Source: Clostridia bacterium (lineage in GTDB: Bacteria; Bacillota; Clostridia; Christensenellales; CAG-314). From it: DNA of 54,090 nucleotides. Below the pieces are notes generated by a model that saw nothing but the letters and a program-made list of their open reading frames with translations, was not told the DNA's origin and ran no database searches. The stretch spans positions 1 to 54,090 of the forward strand of contig CAAGHL010000075.1 of the NCBI GenBank assembly GCA_900769665.1, given 5' to 3'. Each line of letters opens with the position of its first letter. Position 1 is the first letter of the stretch. Both the position numbers and the translations under genes were made by a program. Below, piece by piece: positions 36,092 through 45,782 of this stretch.

Positions 36092-37618
36092 ATGAAAAAA
36101 ATCGTATACTTGCCACTAGATGAAAGACCGTGCAACAACACTTTTTGCCAATTTCTCACACAGGATAACGACGAAATAAATTTGGTTTGTCCGCCGTTGT
36201 CGATACTCGGACTTAAAAAGAAGCCCGCAGACTATCAAAAAATTTCAACGTTTTTGATCGAACAATGCGCTGATGCCGACTACTTGATACTTGCCGTCGA
36301 TATGTTGTTGTACGGAGGATTGGTTCCGTCAAGATTGCATCATATGGACGTGAGAGAAGTTTCGTCGCGCATCGAAACAATCAAAACAATCAAGAACAAC
36401 AACCCCAAATTGAAGGTTTTTGCCTTTTCGCTTGTAATGCGTTGCCCGACATACTCCTCTTCAGACGAAGAACCGGACTATTACGAACAATACGGCGAGC
36501 GAATTTTCAAGTACGGAGTCAACGAGCATAAGTACCTTGACGGCTTGATCGACAAGCAACAGTATTTGTCGCAGAAAGCCATGTTAAATGTACCACAAAC
36601 AATAATTGAAGATTACACTAAACGGCGTAGCGTAAACATCGAGATACTTACCGAAGTGCTTAAACTTGTCGGCGACGAAATAGACGAGTTTGTCATTTTG
36701 CAGGACGATTCCGCTCCATACGGCTACACTGCGCTTGACCAACGCATTATAAAAAAATGTCTTAGCGACAACAATATTGACATTGATATCTATCCCGGTT
36801 CGGACGAGGGTGGCTTGACGTTGCTTGCCAGAGTGTTGACAAAAATCAAAGGTTACTCACCCAAGATTTGTCCCGTCTATCCTCAATCGGAGTGCAAGAA
36901 CGTTATTCCGTTGTTCGAGGACAGAGCGGTGTACAAGAGCATAATTGCACAGATAGAGAGCGCAGGTTGCGTAGTTTCCGACGAAAATGATGCCGACATT
37001 TATTTGTTTTGCAATTTGCCGGTTGGACAAATGCTGGACTTTTGCAGTTTGTATATCGGCAAGTCAAACGGCGTCGACAATGTCGCTAACAAGCAGTACA
37101 TCGATCGCGATTTACCCAAATTTGTTTCAAAACTTGCCAAACTGCATGCTATGGGCAAGGCGGTTGCCATTGCCGACATAGCTTTTGCCAACGGAGGGGA
37201 CGTAGGATTTGCCCGCATGGTTTCCGAGTCGGTGGGATTGATGAACATCGCAGGTTACGCAGGGTGGAACACCTCGTCCAATACGTTAGGCACGGTTATT
37301 TGTCAGGCAGTGTTTTACAACTTTTTCAAAGACACGCCTACGCATCGACGTTTTACCGCCGAACGTGTGTACGAGGATATTGCCTATTGCTCTCACGTCA
37401 GAGGTGATGTTACCGCAAACGAGTTGCCGAAACTTGGTTGCAACTACTTTGACGTTGGTGAACAACGCGGCAAAGTGTCCGACATGGTGACGCACAATTT
37501 AGACAAATTTATCGAAGATAATCTTCCTGAAATACACGACGGATACATAATTGTCGACTGTTACATGCCTTGGAGCAGAATGTTCGAAGTCGGCATTACG
37601 GTAAAGGAAAGAACGTGA
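36092..37618 (+). CDS. DUF4127 family protein
   Basis: This 508-residue protein begins with VYLPLDERPCNN, the N-terminal hallmark of DUF4127. LILAVDMLLYGGLVPSRLHH (about 64-83), VILQDDSAPYGYTALDQ near 207-223 and a late GYAGWNTSSNTLGT (about 388-401) are also conserved family segments. No catalytic function is established for the family. The PLDERP and QDD motifs look like an active site. No signal peptide is present. AAGGAAC precedes the ATG, and the gene belongs to the co-directional glycan operon. Confidence 0.85.
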   Translation: MKKIVYLPLDERPCNNTFCQFLTQDNDEINLVCPPLSILGLKKKPADYQKISTFLIEQCADADYLILAVDMLLYGGLVPSRLHHMDVREVSSRIETIKTIKNNNPKLKVFAFSLVMRCPTYSSSDEEPDYYEQYGERIFKYGVNEHKYLDGLIDKQQYLSQKAMLNVPQTIIEDYTKRRSVNIEILTEVLKLVGDEIDEFVILQDDSAPYGYTALDQRIIKKCLSDNNIDIDIYPGSDEGGLTLLARVLTKIKGYSPKICPVYPQSECKNVIPLFEDRAVYKSIIAQIESAGCVVSDENDADIYLFCNLPVGQMLDFCSLYIGKSNGVDNVANKQYIDRDLPKFVSKLAKLHAMGKAVAIADIAFANGGDVGFARMVSESVGLMNIAGYAGWNTSSNTLGTVICQAVFYNFFKDTPTHRRFTAERVYEDIAYCSHVRGDVTANELPKLGCNYFDVGEQRGKVSDMVTHNLDKFIEDNLPEIHDGYIIVDCYMPWSRMFEVGITVKERT

Positions 37619-37889
37619 TTGTGGGCGCAAAAAAATAAAACGGTATAAGAATTTTTATCAGCGGGCATTGCTTGACGACATGATTTTACTTCACTACAAG
37701 CTCGACCACAAGTGCGTGCTGAAAAATATTCTTAGCGACGGCACTGTGCCTCATACAAAAAAAGTCTCGTTGTGGAGGGACTTACATCACATTTAGAGAA
37801 GCTTTATTTTGTGAAACCTGTTGCTTGACTCGCTTATTGAAAGAGATTTGCCGTAACCGCTTTAATATCTATATATACGGAAGGGAAAA
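37619..37889. other. 271-base gap inside the glycan locus
   Basis: There is no convincing gene. A 38-codon reading frame from 37680 (MILLHYKLDHKCV...) has no ribosome binding site. TTGACG at 37672 with TACAAG 17 bases later is a weak promoter match. A ribosome binding site for the GH2 gene (GGAAGGG) lies at the right end. Confidence 0.4.
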
Positions 37890-40361
37890 ATGACAGAACA
37901 GAAACTTAACCAATGTTGGACATTGGATTACGAAGGGAAAAAATTGCCTGCCGTTGTGCCGGGCGACATTACTTTGGACTTGTGGCACAACAACATAATA
38001 TCAAACCCGTACTTTGGCATGAATCACAAGAAGTTGCATTGGATAATCAATCGCGACTTTGTGTATGAAATAAAATTCGATGTATCCGACGAGATGTTTG
38101 ACAACCAAGAAATCTTGTTGGAATTTGACGGTATCGATACATTTGCAGACATCTACCTTAACGAAAGATTTTTGGGGCATACTCAAAATATGTTTTTGAA
38201 GTATTCCTACTCGGTAAAAAGCTATCTTAAAAAACACGGGAACGTACTGAGAGTAAAAATGTTATCTACAGGTAAGGTGATGGATGATATAGATGTAGGA
38301 GAATACTACGGAGTATTCAACTTAAAGCGTTTGTTTATACGCAAGGCGCAGTGTCATTTCGGCTGGGACTGGGCGCCCGATATGCCCGGTTACGGTATTT
38401 GCGGCGACGTCAAACTGCTCGGAGTGGCAAAAAAACGTATTAGCGACGTACATTATCGTGCTTTTAACGACGGAAACCTGAGCATTTTTGTGGATTTGAA
38501 CTACACCGTACGCGAGTACATGGATGAAAACAAAGAGATTAGACAATGCGATCCCGATTGCGCTAACGATACTATTCGCTGTACCGTGGCAAAACGTCCC
38601 GACATCCCTCTTGACAAAGACAATAGCATTGTTTTTGAAACGAAAGTCACAGGGGAGAAAAACTTTGTCAACTTTACGATAGACAATCCCGAATTGTGGT
38701 GGCCTAACGGTTACGGAAAGCATCCGTTGTACGAGTACAAGACGGAATTGGTGAGAAACGGCAAAACGGTGGACGAGCGCAGCGGAAAGTTTGCGTTTAG
38801 GGAAGTCGAGCTTTGCCAAGAACCGTTCGACCGGACGCACATGCAATACCGCTTGAAGATTAACGGCAAAAAAGTGTTTGTAAAAGGTAGCAACTGGGTG
38901 CCTGCCGAGTGCTTTATCGGTAGTATACAAACAGAAAAGTACCAACGTCTTGTCGATCAAGCCGTACAGGCAAATTTCAACATGTTGCGTGTTTGGGGTG
39001 GCGGACTGTACGAAAAAGACGCATTTTACGACATCTGCGACAGCCGCGGTATCATGGTCTGGCAAGATTTGATGTTTGCATGCTCGGATATCCCCGAAGA
39101 CGACCAAGAGTTTGTGGATATGTGTCAAAAGGAAGTTGTCTACCAAGTTTGCAGATTGCGTAATCACCCCTCGCTTGTATATTGGTGCGGAGGCAACGAA
39201 AAAACAGGATCGTACGGGCTGAAAATAACCAAGGGGGATTATTTTGTCGACGTAATTATGCGCGGTACCGTGGACAACTACGACGGCACTCGTCCGTATG
39301 CGCGACAAAGTCCGTGCTCGCTGACCGATGTGGGCAACGATGTAACCTCGGGCGAATGTCATGCAGGCAGTTACGAAAGCAGCCTTTTTTCCGGTGTGCT
39401 AAATTACCGCAATAAGGTCAGTATGTCGGGCGTTCCGTTTGTGTCGGAGTGTGCCAACATGGGACCGAGTTCGATGGAAGCTTACAAACGAATGTTTCCG
39501 ATGGACAAATTGTGGCCGATGAACGATTACTGGCGTGACCGATTGATGGACAATCCGTATTCCGTGTACAAAATGCCTTTCTGTGAGCGGCAGTTGCTTT
39601 ACGCCGACACCTTGTACGGCAAGAGTGACACGCTAAGACAGTTTATTGCAAAGGGCATGACAACCCATGCCGAATCGATGCGCGCGGAGATCGAGTTTGC
39701 TCGCGCCAATTCGGCTTGCGGCGGTTTCATGAATTGGATGTACAGCGATATTTGGCCGTCGGCAACGTGGGCGGTGGTAGACTACTACTGCGAGCCGAAA
39801 CAAGCCTACTACCAAATGATGCGTAGTTTTGCCCCCGTAACGGTAACGTTTGTTCAAGACGAGCAAAAGCGATTGCAACTTGTATTGCTTAACGACAGCC
39901 GCAAAAAACTGTCTTGCAATGTAAATTACGGCATGCGTACGTTGACGGGCAAAACGTTGTGGCAAAAATCCGTCACTTTGGCAGCGGACAGCGGTTTAAG
40001 CGCAACGGCGGAAGTTGTCGAGGAGCATAGTAAGAACGATTGTTACTTGTTTGCCGAATACGTAATCGACGGCAACAAACACAGTGTCGTATTTTCTTAC
40101 GACATGTGGCACTCCTGTAAGTTTGCAAGCGACTACGTTTACACGGTGGAAAAACAAGACGGTTGTTACGCCGTAACAATCAAGGCAAATCAATTTGCCA
40201 AAGGCGTCACTCTTCGAATGACGGACAACTACAAATTTACTTACTCGGACAATTACGTCGACTTGCAAGCGGGGGAACAGACGACGCTGTATATATACGG
40301 CGCAAACGAAGAGGATATTGCTTCGCTTGAAGTGACGGATTTTGCAAACGAAATAAAGTAA
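37890..40361 (+). CDS. Beta-mannosidase (GH2)
   Basis: This 823-residue glycoside hydrolase shows the mannosidase branch of GH2. The N-terminal jelly-roll carries WHNNIISNPYFGMN and DGIDTFADIYLNERFLGHTQNMF. The segment KAQCHFGWDWAPDMPGYGICGDV is diagnostic of beta-mannosidases. The barrel carries FNMLRVWGGGLYEKDAFYDICD and the acid/base Glu in CGGNEK (Glu437). The nucleophile is in FVSECAN (Glu520), and FMNWMYSDIWPSATWAVVDYY is near 610-630. No signal peptide is present, so it acts in the cytoplasm on imported mannose-containing oligosaccharides. The start is set by GGAAGGG before ATG. Confidence 0.92.
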   Translation: MTEQKLNQCWTLDYEGKKLPAVVPGDITLDLWHNNIISNPYFGMNHKKLHWIINRDFVYEIKFDVSDEMFDNQEILLEFDGIDTFADIYLNERFLGHTQNMFLKYSYSVKSYLKKHGNVLRVKMLSTGKVMDDIDVGEYYGVFNLKRLFIRKAQCHFGWDWAPDMPGYGICGDVKLLGVAKKRISDVHYRAFNDGNLSIFVDLNYTVREYMDENKEIRQCDPDCANDTIRCTVAKRPDIPLDKDNSIVFETKVTGEKNFVNFTIDNPELWWPNGYGKHPLYEYKTELVRNGKTVDERSGKFAFREVELCQEPFDRTHMQYRLKINGKKVFVKGSNWVPAECFIGSIQTEKYQRLVDQAVQANFNMLRVWGGGLYEKDAFYDICDSRGIMVWQDLMFACSDIPEDDQEFVDMCQKEVVYQVCRLRNHPSLVYWCGGNEKTGSYGLKITKGDYFVDVIMRGTVDNYDGTRPYARQSPCSLTDVGNDVTSGECHAGSYESSLFSGVLNYRNKVSMSGVPFVSECANMGPSSMEAYKRMFPMDKLWPMNDYWRDRLMDNPYSVYKMPFCERQLLYADTLYGKSDTLRQFIAKGMTTHAESMRAEIEFARANSACGGFMNWMYSDIWPSATWAVVDYYCEPKQAYYQMMRSFAPVTVTFVQDEQKRLQLVLLNDSRKKLSCNVNYGMRTLTGKTLWQKSVTLAADSGLSATAEVVEEHSKNDCYLFAEYVIDGNKHSVVFSYDMWHSCKFASDYVYTVEKQDGCYAVTIKANQFAKGVTLRMTDNYKFTYSDNYVDLQAGEQTTLYIYGANEEDIASLEVTDFANEIK

Positions 40362-40508
40362 TCGGAATAGTGATCTATCGGTAAAATCGTTGACGGAAGC
40401 TGACGTATTTGACGAAATTCCGTCCTCGTTTTGCGAAGTAAAACTTGCCGACGTAGTAAGAAAAAACAACTTAAAAATGTCGATGATATTGGCGGTGTTT
40501 TTTTTTCG

Positions 40509-40536
40509 GTATCTGTCACGAAAATTTACATACGTA
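40509..40536 (-). repeat. Dispersed TACGTAT element, copy 6 (minus strand)
   Basis: On the minus strand: TACGTAT, ten bases (GTAAATTTTC), then GTGACAGATAC. The first 22 bases differ from the copy at 49927 at one position only. It lies between the GH2 gene and the 1303-residue lipoprotein gene. Confidence 0.6.
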
Positions 40537-40631
40537 CAATGTTTTTTGCAACAAAACTATTTGAAACAACGGATCTTACGCATTGAAGACGGACAGCAAT
40601 GCGAAAAATAAAATCAGATCAGGAGGTAAAA

Positions 40632-43600
40632 ATGAGAAGGATACTTAAAGCGTTGATTCTTGTATTGACCTTGTCGGTAGTGCTTGCGGCATTTACCGCT
40701 TGTGAAATTACAGAGAAAAAAACAACGTTGGAAACGCCGACGATTGCTTCACAAGTATATACCGGAAGCAAACTCGTTGCCGCTGTTCCCGACAACGACG
40801 GTTACAAGGTCGAAAGTAACGAAGGCGGTACGAATGTCGGCGAGTATGACGTCGTATTGACAATTACCGATGCGACCAAGTACGAGTGGGCAACGCCAGA
40901 CAGCGACGACGCTACAAAAGTTACCGTAAAATTTGCGGTAACAAAGGCTACCAATGAAATTACTTCGTTGGAACTTGAAAGTTGGAGTTACGGCGAAAAC
41001 GCCAAGACGCCTGTTGCCAAGGCAAAGTTCGGTACGCCTACATTCTCTTACGGCACGACAGCGGACGGAATGTTCACCGACGCGGTACCCACTGCGGCAG
41101 GTAAATATTTTGTCAAGGCTACCGTTGCGGCTACTGACAACTACGACGGAGCGGAAAAAATCGCCGAATTCAAAATTGCCCAAGCGGCGGCTACCGTTAC
41201 GACGGCTCCGCAACCGGTGGCTAACCTTGTGTATACGGGCGAAGAACTTGCGCTCATTACGGAAGGCGTCGGTAGCGGCGGAACAATGCAGTACAAAACG
41301 GGTGTAGACGGCACTTGGTCGACGGAATTACCCAAGGCTACAAACGCAGGCGAATACACGATTTACTACAAGGTACTCGGCGATGACGATCACAGCGATT
41401 TTGTCACGGAAGAAGGTATTACCGTTACGATAGCCAAAGCAAATGCACAATTTACAACGGAACCGATTGCCAACGCAAATCTTACATATAACGGCAGTCA
41501 ATTGAATCTTGTTGTAGCAGGAGTTGTCACAAACGGTACTTTGGAGTATAAACTCGGTGACGGCGATTGGTCGGAAAATATACCCACGGCTGTCGATGTC
41601 GGCAACTACAAGGTATTTTACAGAGTAGTTCCCACGGACAGTGACAACTACAACGGGATAGAACAAAAGGAATTGAACGTTTCCGTCGTTAAGGCGCAAA
41701 ACGAAATAACTACGCTGTCTATTGAAAATTGGACTTACGGCGAAAGTGCCAAAGCACCCGTTGCTACGGTGAAATTCGGCACTGCTGAATTTGGTTACAG
41801 CGATGCCGCCGACGGTGAGTTTTCCGCAAACGTGCCTACAAACGCAGGAAAATATTTTGTTAAGGCTACCGTAAAAGGCACAAACAACTACGACGAGGCG
41901 ACAAAGACAATTCCGTTTGAAATTGCCAAGGCTACGGCTCAAACGACGGCGCCTGCGGCAAAAACAGGCTTGACGTACAACGGCGAAAATCAACCTCTTG
42001 TAAACGCGGGCAGTGCGACAGGCGCAACGATAAACTATAAACTTGGCGACGGCGAGTATTCCGAGACGATCCCTGCGGCAACAAATGCGGGCGAATACAA
42101 AGTGTACTACAAGTTTGTAGCTAACGCCAACTACGTCGTAGACGAAACGGAAGTTCAATTGACAATTACGATTGCCAAGGCGCAAAACAAGATCGATTTT
42201 TCCGTTGAAGGTATTACGGTGCATTGTTGCGAAACAGTTCCCGATCTTGTTGCTACCGCAACAAACGGAGAAGTTACGTTCACCTATTCGCATGACGGAA
42301 CGAGTTACTACACGAGAGAGTTTTTGGACAGTATCAGCTTTGCTTTTGAATACGGCAAGACCTACTACGTCAAAGCAAGCGTAGCCGAAAGCGACAATTA
42401 CACTTCGGCGGAAACGATACAAACGGTAGTTCCTCAACACAAGTTTGAACAAACGGTAAACGACGGTGTTACTACCACGGCTTGCGCATGCGGTCAAAAG
42501 GAAGTAACGGGTACATTATTGACGAAACAAATAGTCGATCAAAATGCCGACATTGTCGACGGTACGGTTAAGGCGCAAACAGGCAACTTGGATTTGACAA
42601 CGATCAGCTACAACGGAAACGGAGTAGTAAATCTTTCCATAGATGAAAAAGCGTACTCTTATATCGCACAAAACGGTGTTGTGAAACTTTCCGACAATTT
42701 GCCATTGAGTGTCTATGGCGAAAAGTTGATTTCCGTCAGTATAAACGACGACAAGGCGGTTTACAACGTTAATGTCAACGCACTAATTGCCACAAAAACA
42801 ATTACCAATGCAGCCGAATACGCAAACTGGATCAATATTGCCAAGGCTTGTGAAGAAAGCGCAACGCTTTGGGGCGGTTATTTCCGCTTGGGCGCAAATA
42901 TTACGACAACGTCTATGGTGATGTTTAATCGTGGCGCAATCGACGGAAGCGAAGGCTTCAAGGGCGTGTTTGACGGATGCGGCTACACAATAGACGGACT
43001 TAATAGAAGCAGTTGGGACTACAATGCATTTGTTACAACGATGACAAACACCGGCGTACTTAGAAACATTGCTTTTACCAATGTCAAGATTACGGGCGAA
43101 GGCAATTTCCTTACGTCAGGCGGCAAGGGTACTATTGAAAATGTATTTGTGCAGTATGCCGTTATTTCCATAGGTAGTCCGTACAACGGAACAATTGCCA
43201 ACTTCAAAGAAGGCTGTGCAATGCGTAATGTTTTTGTCGACGCAAGCAAAGCGGCGGTCAGCGGAAACGGCGCACAATTTAGAATTTTGACATCGGGTAC
43301 ATCAAGCGGCTTTGGCGGTGTGTTCGGCATTTGTCCGTCGGAAAACTACACGCCGAGCCAAGCTATCGGGGACAGAGGTAACAATTACAGTGCTATTGCA
43401 TACTTTACAACCTTTGCCGAACTTAAAGCAAAAACGGAAACTCAATCGGTTTTGTCCGCTTGGAACGACAATGGATTTTGGATTGTCAAGGACGGCGTGC
43501 CTATGCCGAAAAACCTCACTGTTACCGCATTGAATTTGGGTGCGAAAGATATTGATCTTGACGTGATGGTTGACGGCGACAATGTCAGTCTTAACGACAG

Positions 43601-44543
43601 CGCGGTTACATTCGATTGCTTTGCGATCGGTTTCGATTTCGCGCAAGCGGTTTCGTTGACAATGGACGGAAACAACGTCGAATTTGCCGAAGGCGATGTC
43701 ACCGTTAGCGGTGGCGTGCTTAGCATCAAGCGTTCGATATTCGGTTTTGCCTACGGCGAAAAGAATATCGTAATTACCGATGTAGACGGAAAAACAATTA
43801 CCGTTTCCGCTACGCTTGTTACAAAAACATTGATGAATGCGACGGATTACGCAAATTGGATCAAGATTGCCAATGCTTGTGAAAATGCAAATCAGATTTT
43901 GGGTGGCTACTTCAAATTAGGTGCCAACATTACATCCGAAACAATGGTAACGTTTGATCGTTACGATGTAGACGGCGCATATGGCTTTAAGGGTGTATTT
44001 GACGGTTGTGGTTACGCAATAGACGGACTGACGGCAATGGGTAACGCATTTATAAGTTGCATGACCAAAGACGGTGTGTTGAGAAATATTGCATTTACCA
44101 ATGCAAAGATTGCAGGGGAAAGCAACTTCCTTTGCTCAGGCGGACTTGGTACGATAGAAAACGTTTACGTACAATATGTGTCCATTGCCGCAGGTAGCGA
44201 CAACAACGGAACAATATACAATCATTGCAAAGACGGCCAAGAAGGCGGAAAAATTAGCGGTGTGTTTGTGGATGCCAGCCAAGCTACTCTTTCGGGTACT
44301 GGCTCTAAGTTTAGACTGCTTGGCGGAAACAGCACGGGTTACAACGGAATATTTGCCGTGTGTCCCGATGGTTACACCCTTACGCAAGCCCGTGATACGG
44401 GAAGTTTTGCCGACCAAGCCGTTAGCGCATTTGCAACTTTCGACGATTTGAAAAACAATTCCACAACGCAAAGCGTACTTGCCGCTTGGAGTAGCGTTTA
44501 CTGGACAATCGTCGAAGGAATCCCGACATTCGTAACAAAATAA
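40632..44543 (+). CDS. Giant lipoprotein with MBG-like repeats and two GLUG-like modules
   Basis: This 1303-residue lipoprotein has lipobox AFTAC, with Cys at residue 24. Residues about 25-590 contain about six to seven repeats of roughly 80-90 residues resembling MBG/Ig units. Their marks are LTYNGSQLNLV or LVYTGEELALI, then a LGDGxWSENIP-type middle and NAGEYxVYYKV. Some units carry WTYGESAKAPVATVKFG instead. A short His/Cys motif (QHKFEQTVN...CACGQKE) lies near 605-630. Two copies of the GLUG-like module shared with the 28193-31186 protein follow (about 725-965 and 1065-1303). AGGAGGT precedes the ATG. The modular, repeat-rich design and lipid anchor suggest a surface adhesin or glycan-binding scaffold. 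A terminator follows at 44631-44653. Confidence 0.88.
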   Translation: MRRILKALILVLTLSVVLAAFTACEITEKKTTLETPTIASQVYTGSKLVAAVPDNDGYKVESNEGGTNVGEYDVVLTITDATKYEWATPDSDDATKVTVKFAVTKATNEITSLELESWSYGENAKTPVAKAKFGTPTFSYGTTADGMFTDAVPTAAGKYFVKATVAATDNYDGAEKIAEFKIAQAAATVTTAPQPVANLVYTGEELALITEGVGSGGTMQYKTGVDGTWSTELPKATNAGEYTIYYKVLGDDDHSDFVTEEGITVTIAKANAQFTTEPIANANLTYNGSQLNLVVAGVVTNGTLEYKLGDGDWSENIPTAVDVGNYKVFYRVVPTDSDNYNGIEQKELNVSVVKAQNEITTLSIENWTYGESAKAPVATVKFGTAEFGYSDAADGEFSANVPTNAGKYFVKATVKGTNNYDEATKTIPFEIAKATAQTTAPAAKTGLTYNGENQPLVNAGSATGATINYKLGDGEYSETIPAATNAGEYKVYYKFVANANYVVDETEVQLTITIAKAQNKIDFSVEGITVHCCETVPDLVATATNGEVTFTYSHDGTSYYTREFLDSISFAFEYGKTYYVKASVAESDNYTSAETIQTVVPQHKFEQTVNDGVTTTACACGQKEVTGTLLTKQIVDQNADIVDGTVKAQTGNLDLTTISYNGNGVVNLSIDEKAYSYIAQNGVVKLSDNLPLSVYGEKLISVSINDDKAVYNVNVNALIATKTITNAAEYANWINIAKACEESATLWGGYFRLGANITTTSMVMFNRGAIDGSEGFKGVFDGCGYTIDGLNRSSWDYNAFVTTMTNTGVLRNIAFTNVKITGEGNFLTSGGKGTIENVFVQYAVISIGSPYNGTIANFKEGCAMRNVFVDASKAAVSGNGAQFRILTSGTSSGFGGVFGICPSENYTPSQAIGDRGNNYSAIAYFTTFAELKAKTETQSVLSAWNDNGFWIVKDGVPMPKNLTVTALNLGAKDIDLDVMVDGDNVSLNDSAVTFDCFAIGFDFAQAVSLTMDGNNVEFAEGDVTVSGGVLSIKRSIFGFAYGEKNIVITDVDGKTITVSATLVTKTLMNATDYANWIKIANACENANQILGGYFKLGANITSETMVTFDRYDVDGAYGFKGVFDGCGYAIDGLTAMGNAFISCMTKDGVLRNIAFTNAKIAGESNFLCSGGLGTIENVYVQYVSIAAGSDNNGTIYNHCKDGQEGGKISGVFVDASQATLSGTGSKFRLLGGNSTGYNGIFAVCPDGYTLTQARDTGSFADQAVSAFATFDDLKNNSTTQSVLAAWSSVYWTIVEGIPTFVTK

Positions 44544-44630
44544 CATTTTGCAATAAAAGTGGTTTTGCAGAAAGCGGAAAGAACTTTTTGCAAGGATAAC
44601 TAACTTGCAGTCATGCAGTAAAAAAAATCG

Positions 44631-44660
44631 GGCGGTAGCGTATTGCTATCGCCTGTATTT
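44631..44660 (+). terminator. Putative terminator at the end of the glycan locus
   Basis: GGCGGTAGC and GCTATCGCC form a 9-bp stem (one G-T pair) around a five-base loop, followed by TGTATTTTG. The T-run is interrupted, so termination may be partial. Confidence 0.6.
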
Positions 44661-44745
44661 TGTCTACCGTATTAAAATGTATGTCGTTTTATTGAAATTG
44701 AAATTTGTCCGACAATAAAACTCTTTTTTTGCCGTGCGTCCTTGC

Positions 44746-44774
44746 TTGACGGTTGGGCGGTTGTGTGTTACAAT
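44746..44774 (+). promoter_or_regulatory. Promoter giving a leaderless HAD mRNA
   Basis: TTGACG (44746-44751) and TACAAT (44769-44774) are 17 bases apart. The ATG of the HAD gene begins at 44782, seven bases after the -10 box, where transcription itself should start. No ribosome binding site is present. Confidence 0.75.
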
Positions 44775-44781
44775 TTTTGCT

Positions 44782-45366
44782 ATGAATGCTTATGACTTTG
44801 ACGATACGATATATCGCGGCAACTGTTTCCGTCGCTTTTTCGGTTACTGTTTGTTGCGGTTGCCATACCTTTTGCTGTACCTGCCCGTGATTGTCCTTGC
44901 GGTGCTTTTGCGCGCGGTGCGGCTGCTAGACAAAAACAAATATCTCACGTGGCTGGGAGCGTTTATCGTGTTTGTGCCGCATGTCGAGCGATATGTGTGC
45001 GGTTTTTGGGATAAGGAACTTTGCCGCATAAAGCCTTGGTACATTGCCGCCAAGCGTCCCGACGACGTGGTGGTGTCGGCATCCCCCGCCTATCTAATCG
45101 ACGAGGCGTGCAAGCGTTTGGGCGTTGTTTCCGTCGCCACTCGCACAAATCCGCGCAGCGGCAAAATCGACGGAGTGCATTGCTACGGCGCGGCCAAAGT
45201 AAAGCGTTTTGCCGAAATCTACCCCAAAGTCACGCCAGAGGCGTACTACTCCGACAGTTGGTCGGACGAGCCGATGTTTGCCTTTTGCAAGGCAGGTTTC
45301 CTTGTCAAAGGCGACAAAATTACACAAGTTTATGTCGACGGCGGCAAAATCGTCGGCGCAATATAG
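44782..45366 (+). CDS. HAD-superfamily hydrolase
   Basis: This 194-residue protein has the HAD motif I DFDDT at residues 5-9, with nucleophile Asp5. A membrane-like insertion follows (about 20-50, RLPYLLLYLPVIVLAVLLRAV). Motif II/III-type segments VVSASPAYLIDEACKRLG (about 97-114) and YYSDSWSDEPMFAFC (about 163-177) complete the site. This layout fits the HAD-IB/phosphoserine-phosphatase-like branch. The hydrophobic segment suggests a peripheral or membrane association, perhaps with a lipid or cell-envelope phosphate substrate. The gene stands alone and appears to be translated from a leaderless mRNA. Confidence 0.85.
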   Translation: MNAYDFDDTIYRGNCFRRFFGYCLLRLPYLLLYLPVIVLAVLLRAVRLLDKNKYLTWLGAFIVFVPHVERYVCGFWDKELCRIKPWYIAAKRPDDVVVSASPAYLIDEACKRLGVVSVATRTNPRSGKIDGVHCYGAAKVKRFAEIYPKVTPEAYYSDSWSDEPMFAFCKAGFLVKGDKITQVYVDGGKIVGAI

Positions 45367-45500
45367 CGTTGGCGCAAACTGTCGCAAATCGTATCGACCG
45401 TGCGTGCGCTTTGCACAATTACTTGCATGCTACACTGCGCAATACTTAATTTACACACGTGCGTGTGAGTACGACCCCGCGCAAACAAACAGCAACAATG

Positions 45501-45528
45501 CCGTTCGAGTATTCGAGCGGTATTTTTT
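45501..45528 (+). terminator. Terminator of the HAD hydrolase gene
   Basis: CCGTTCGA and TCGAGCGG form an 8-bp stem (one G-T pair) around GTAT, followed by TATTTTTT. Confidence 0.8.
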
Positions 45529-45662
45529 AGTGCCTTTCGGCTGTGCGCCATGACAAAGCGTGCGCCTAGCTTGCCTGCAACAACACAAACTTCATATTCT
45601 CCGTTGCCCGATGTACCGTTTCGTTACCGATTTTGCAATTAAATCGGCAATTTGCCACGGTT

Positions 45663-45693
45663 TTGCACACGAGGTCGCAAACTTTTGTATAAT
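45663..45693 (+). promoter_or_regulatory. Possible promoter of the CBM/GH3 operon
   Basis: TATAAT at 45688-45693 is perfect, but the best -35 (TTGCAC at 45663-45668) is 19 bases away. It lies about 90 bases upstream of the exported CBM gene. Confidence 0.45.
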
Positions 45694-45782
45694 GACGTCG
45701 TGAAAACGCAAAATGCGCTTGTTTGCTAGCGGCAGTCGCTCGATTGCCGACAAACGAAACAAACAAACGAGATGGAGGATGT

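Larger units (their letters stand above)
45367..45782. other. Intergenic region with terminator and weak promoter
   Basis: This region contains the HAD gene terminator (45501-45528) and a TATAAT at 45688-45693. A possible -35 TTGCAC lies 19 bases before it. No coding sequence is supported here. Confidence 0.5.

Noticed and set aside
37680..37796. 38-codon frame between the DUF4127 and GH2 genes
   Set aside because: No ribosome binding site, no similarity to a family I recognise, and length within chance expectation.
40632..42480. CRISPR or tandem DNA repeat in the giant lipoprotein gene
   Set aside because: The repetition is at protein level (MBG-like units) with divergent codons. No short identical DNA repeats with spacers are present.
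41328..42497. 389-codon open frame antisense to the MBG-repeat lipoprotein
   Set aside because: The repeated sense-strand units create a periodic antisense frame with no start signal or recognisable domain.
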